Source: Trebouxia sp. TZW2008
Taxonomy: Eukaryota > Chlorophyta > Trebouxiophyceae > Trebouxiales > Trebouxiaceae
Length of the DNA stretch: 64,000 nucleotides
Assembly (NCBI GenBank): GCA_002118135.1
Contig: BDIU01000210.1
Coordinates: 253,087 to 317,086, forward strand
Direction of reading: 5' to 3'
Positions 63,901 through 64,000 of the stretch are shown here, piece by piece. Below the pieces are notes generated by a model. The model saw nothing but the letters and a program-made list of their open reading frames with translations, did not search any database and had not been told where the DNA came from. The translations under genes and the position numbers were made by a program. Every line of letters begins with the position of its first letter. The first letter of the stretch is position 1.

Positions 63901-64000
63901 AGGGTGCCACTGCCATGGAAGGCATTGAGGAGCTTGGCGGCAACGCCATGTCTCAGGATGAGCTGCTGTTTAATATCTCTGAGATGGAGGCAGACCTCTG
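57998..64000 (+). CDS. Unknown disordered, Gln-rich, probably nuclear protein (3' end outside window)
   Basis: Exons 57998-58013 (MPALQ), 58183-58410, 59539-61122, 62229-62591, 63076-63582 and 63880 onward. All introns seen are phase 1, so every internal exon is symmetric. The 1.6-kb exon encodes an acidic, Ser/Pro-rich stretch (ASNDEIGSDSDDDSWDLAFG), a ten-residue repeat AAAAAEGDIA (about four units) and a basic region with likely nuclear signals (PAAKRQKSASGKW, KTPRRSPRTV, KSLRKRARRLCW). Exon 4 has a Pro-rich stretch (PESPETPTDPHEGPLAPPSP) and exon 5 begins LEGEVDFSQFGDMSPAELGF, then three polyGln tracts. It resembles transcriptional co-regulators in composition only; no domain is recognised. 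Confidence 0.7.
58540..59215. repeat. Intronic tandem repeat, about 200 bp, 3 copies
   Basis: Units with GCCCATCTGTCCAGTTGCAT, then GGGCAGGCCCACAAGTTGC, then a CTGCTGTCTTGG-like stretch recur near 58628, 58880 and 59110 within intron 2 of the Gln-rich gene. ACTGGTGCAGATGGGCAGGC has an acceptor-like CAG, but no conserved frame is evident. Confidence 0.65.
60695..60805 (+). repeat. Coding 30-bp minisatellite (AAAAAEGDIA)
   Basis: GCAGCTGCAGCAGCGGAGGG then TGACATAGCA repeats about four times in frame, two units identical. It expands an Ala-rich segment of the Gln-rich protein. Confidence 0.92.
61490..62290 (+). repeat. Acceptor-side echoes of Gln-rich gene exon 4
   Basis: The exon start GGACTGCTGCAACTTTGACA (62229) is preceded by copies near 61779 (TAGGGACTGCCCCAACCTTG) and 62097 (TAGGGACTGCCTCAACCGGT), with flanking intron stretches (GAAGCTTGTAGCACTGCTCA; TTTGAAAGATTGAGGCA) also repeated. 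The intact copy is again the last. Confidence 0.75.
63241..63503 (+). repeat. Three CAG runs encoding polyGln
   Basis: Pure or near-pure CAG runs at about 63245-63267, 63371-63388 and 63473-63500 in exon 5 of the Gln-rich gene. The segments between them (QQMLHAEQVQHAVMLLTQAF and QQMPHGEQLQHAEALFTQAA) are themselves similar, so an about 120-bp block was duplicated together with its polyGln. Confidence 0.92.

Noticed and set aside
1..64000. tRNA, rRNA or organellar genes
   Set aside because: No cloverleaf or rRNA-like stretch was recognised; A-box/B-box-like words occur only within the dispersed SINE-like repeats.

Overview
The window is nuclear DNA from an intron-rich eukaryote, most likely a green alga (Trebouxiophyceae-like is a guess). 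The evidence is genes split by many short GT-AG introns, a plant-type gene family with its conserved blocks in order, a nuclear PurN with an N-terminal extension, CAG/CTG microsatellites, and SINE-like and MITE-like repeats. I see no prokaryotic operon, CRISPR array, rRNA or tRNA gene.

Layout. 0.4-5.8 kb (-): two tandem glutathione S-transferase genes with the same exon plan; the last exon of the left copy is outside the window. 7.3-13.1 kb (-): a land-plant-like unknown protein (PPFDRDFPSL, RSKQ-type and FLRSLGW/TEEEI blocks). 13.8-16.0 kb (-): glycinamide ribonucleotide formyltransferase (purN/GART), with a distant last exon behind an intron holding a SINE and two MITEs. 16.7-20.2 kb (-): a mitochondrial enoyl-reductase-type oxidoreductase, head-to-head with RNase H2 subunit B (20.5-23.9 kb, +). 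24.4-28.5 kb (-): a DHHC palmitoyltransferase. 29.7-31.1 kb (+): a small beta-rich unknown protein. 32.7-34.6 kb (+): an intronless F-box/LRR protein. 35.3-55.7 kb (+): a very large OSCA/CSC1-type mechanosensitive channel gene; 26 exons chosen by splice site and phase give an open frame of 1408 codons. 56.8-57.4 kb (+): a small intronless LRR-like protein with unusual codon use. 58.0 kb to the end (+): a disordered, Gln-rich, probably nuclear protein, cut by the window edge.

The most striking property is not one gene but a habit of the genome. In at least seven unrelated genes, exon edges are surrounded by tandem partial copies of themselves. Copies of an exon's 5' part together with its acceptor lie upstream of the intact exon; copies of the 3' part together with its donor lie downstream. 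Units are mostly about 110-180 bp. The intact exons join in a consistent phase; the echoes are usually frame-shifted, stop-containing or truncated. I call these splice-site echo arrays. The genes themselves do not form a common pathway.

Exon coordinates were worked out by eye from splice motifs, reading phase and family similarity. No alignment, RNA data or database search was available.
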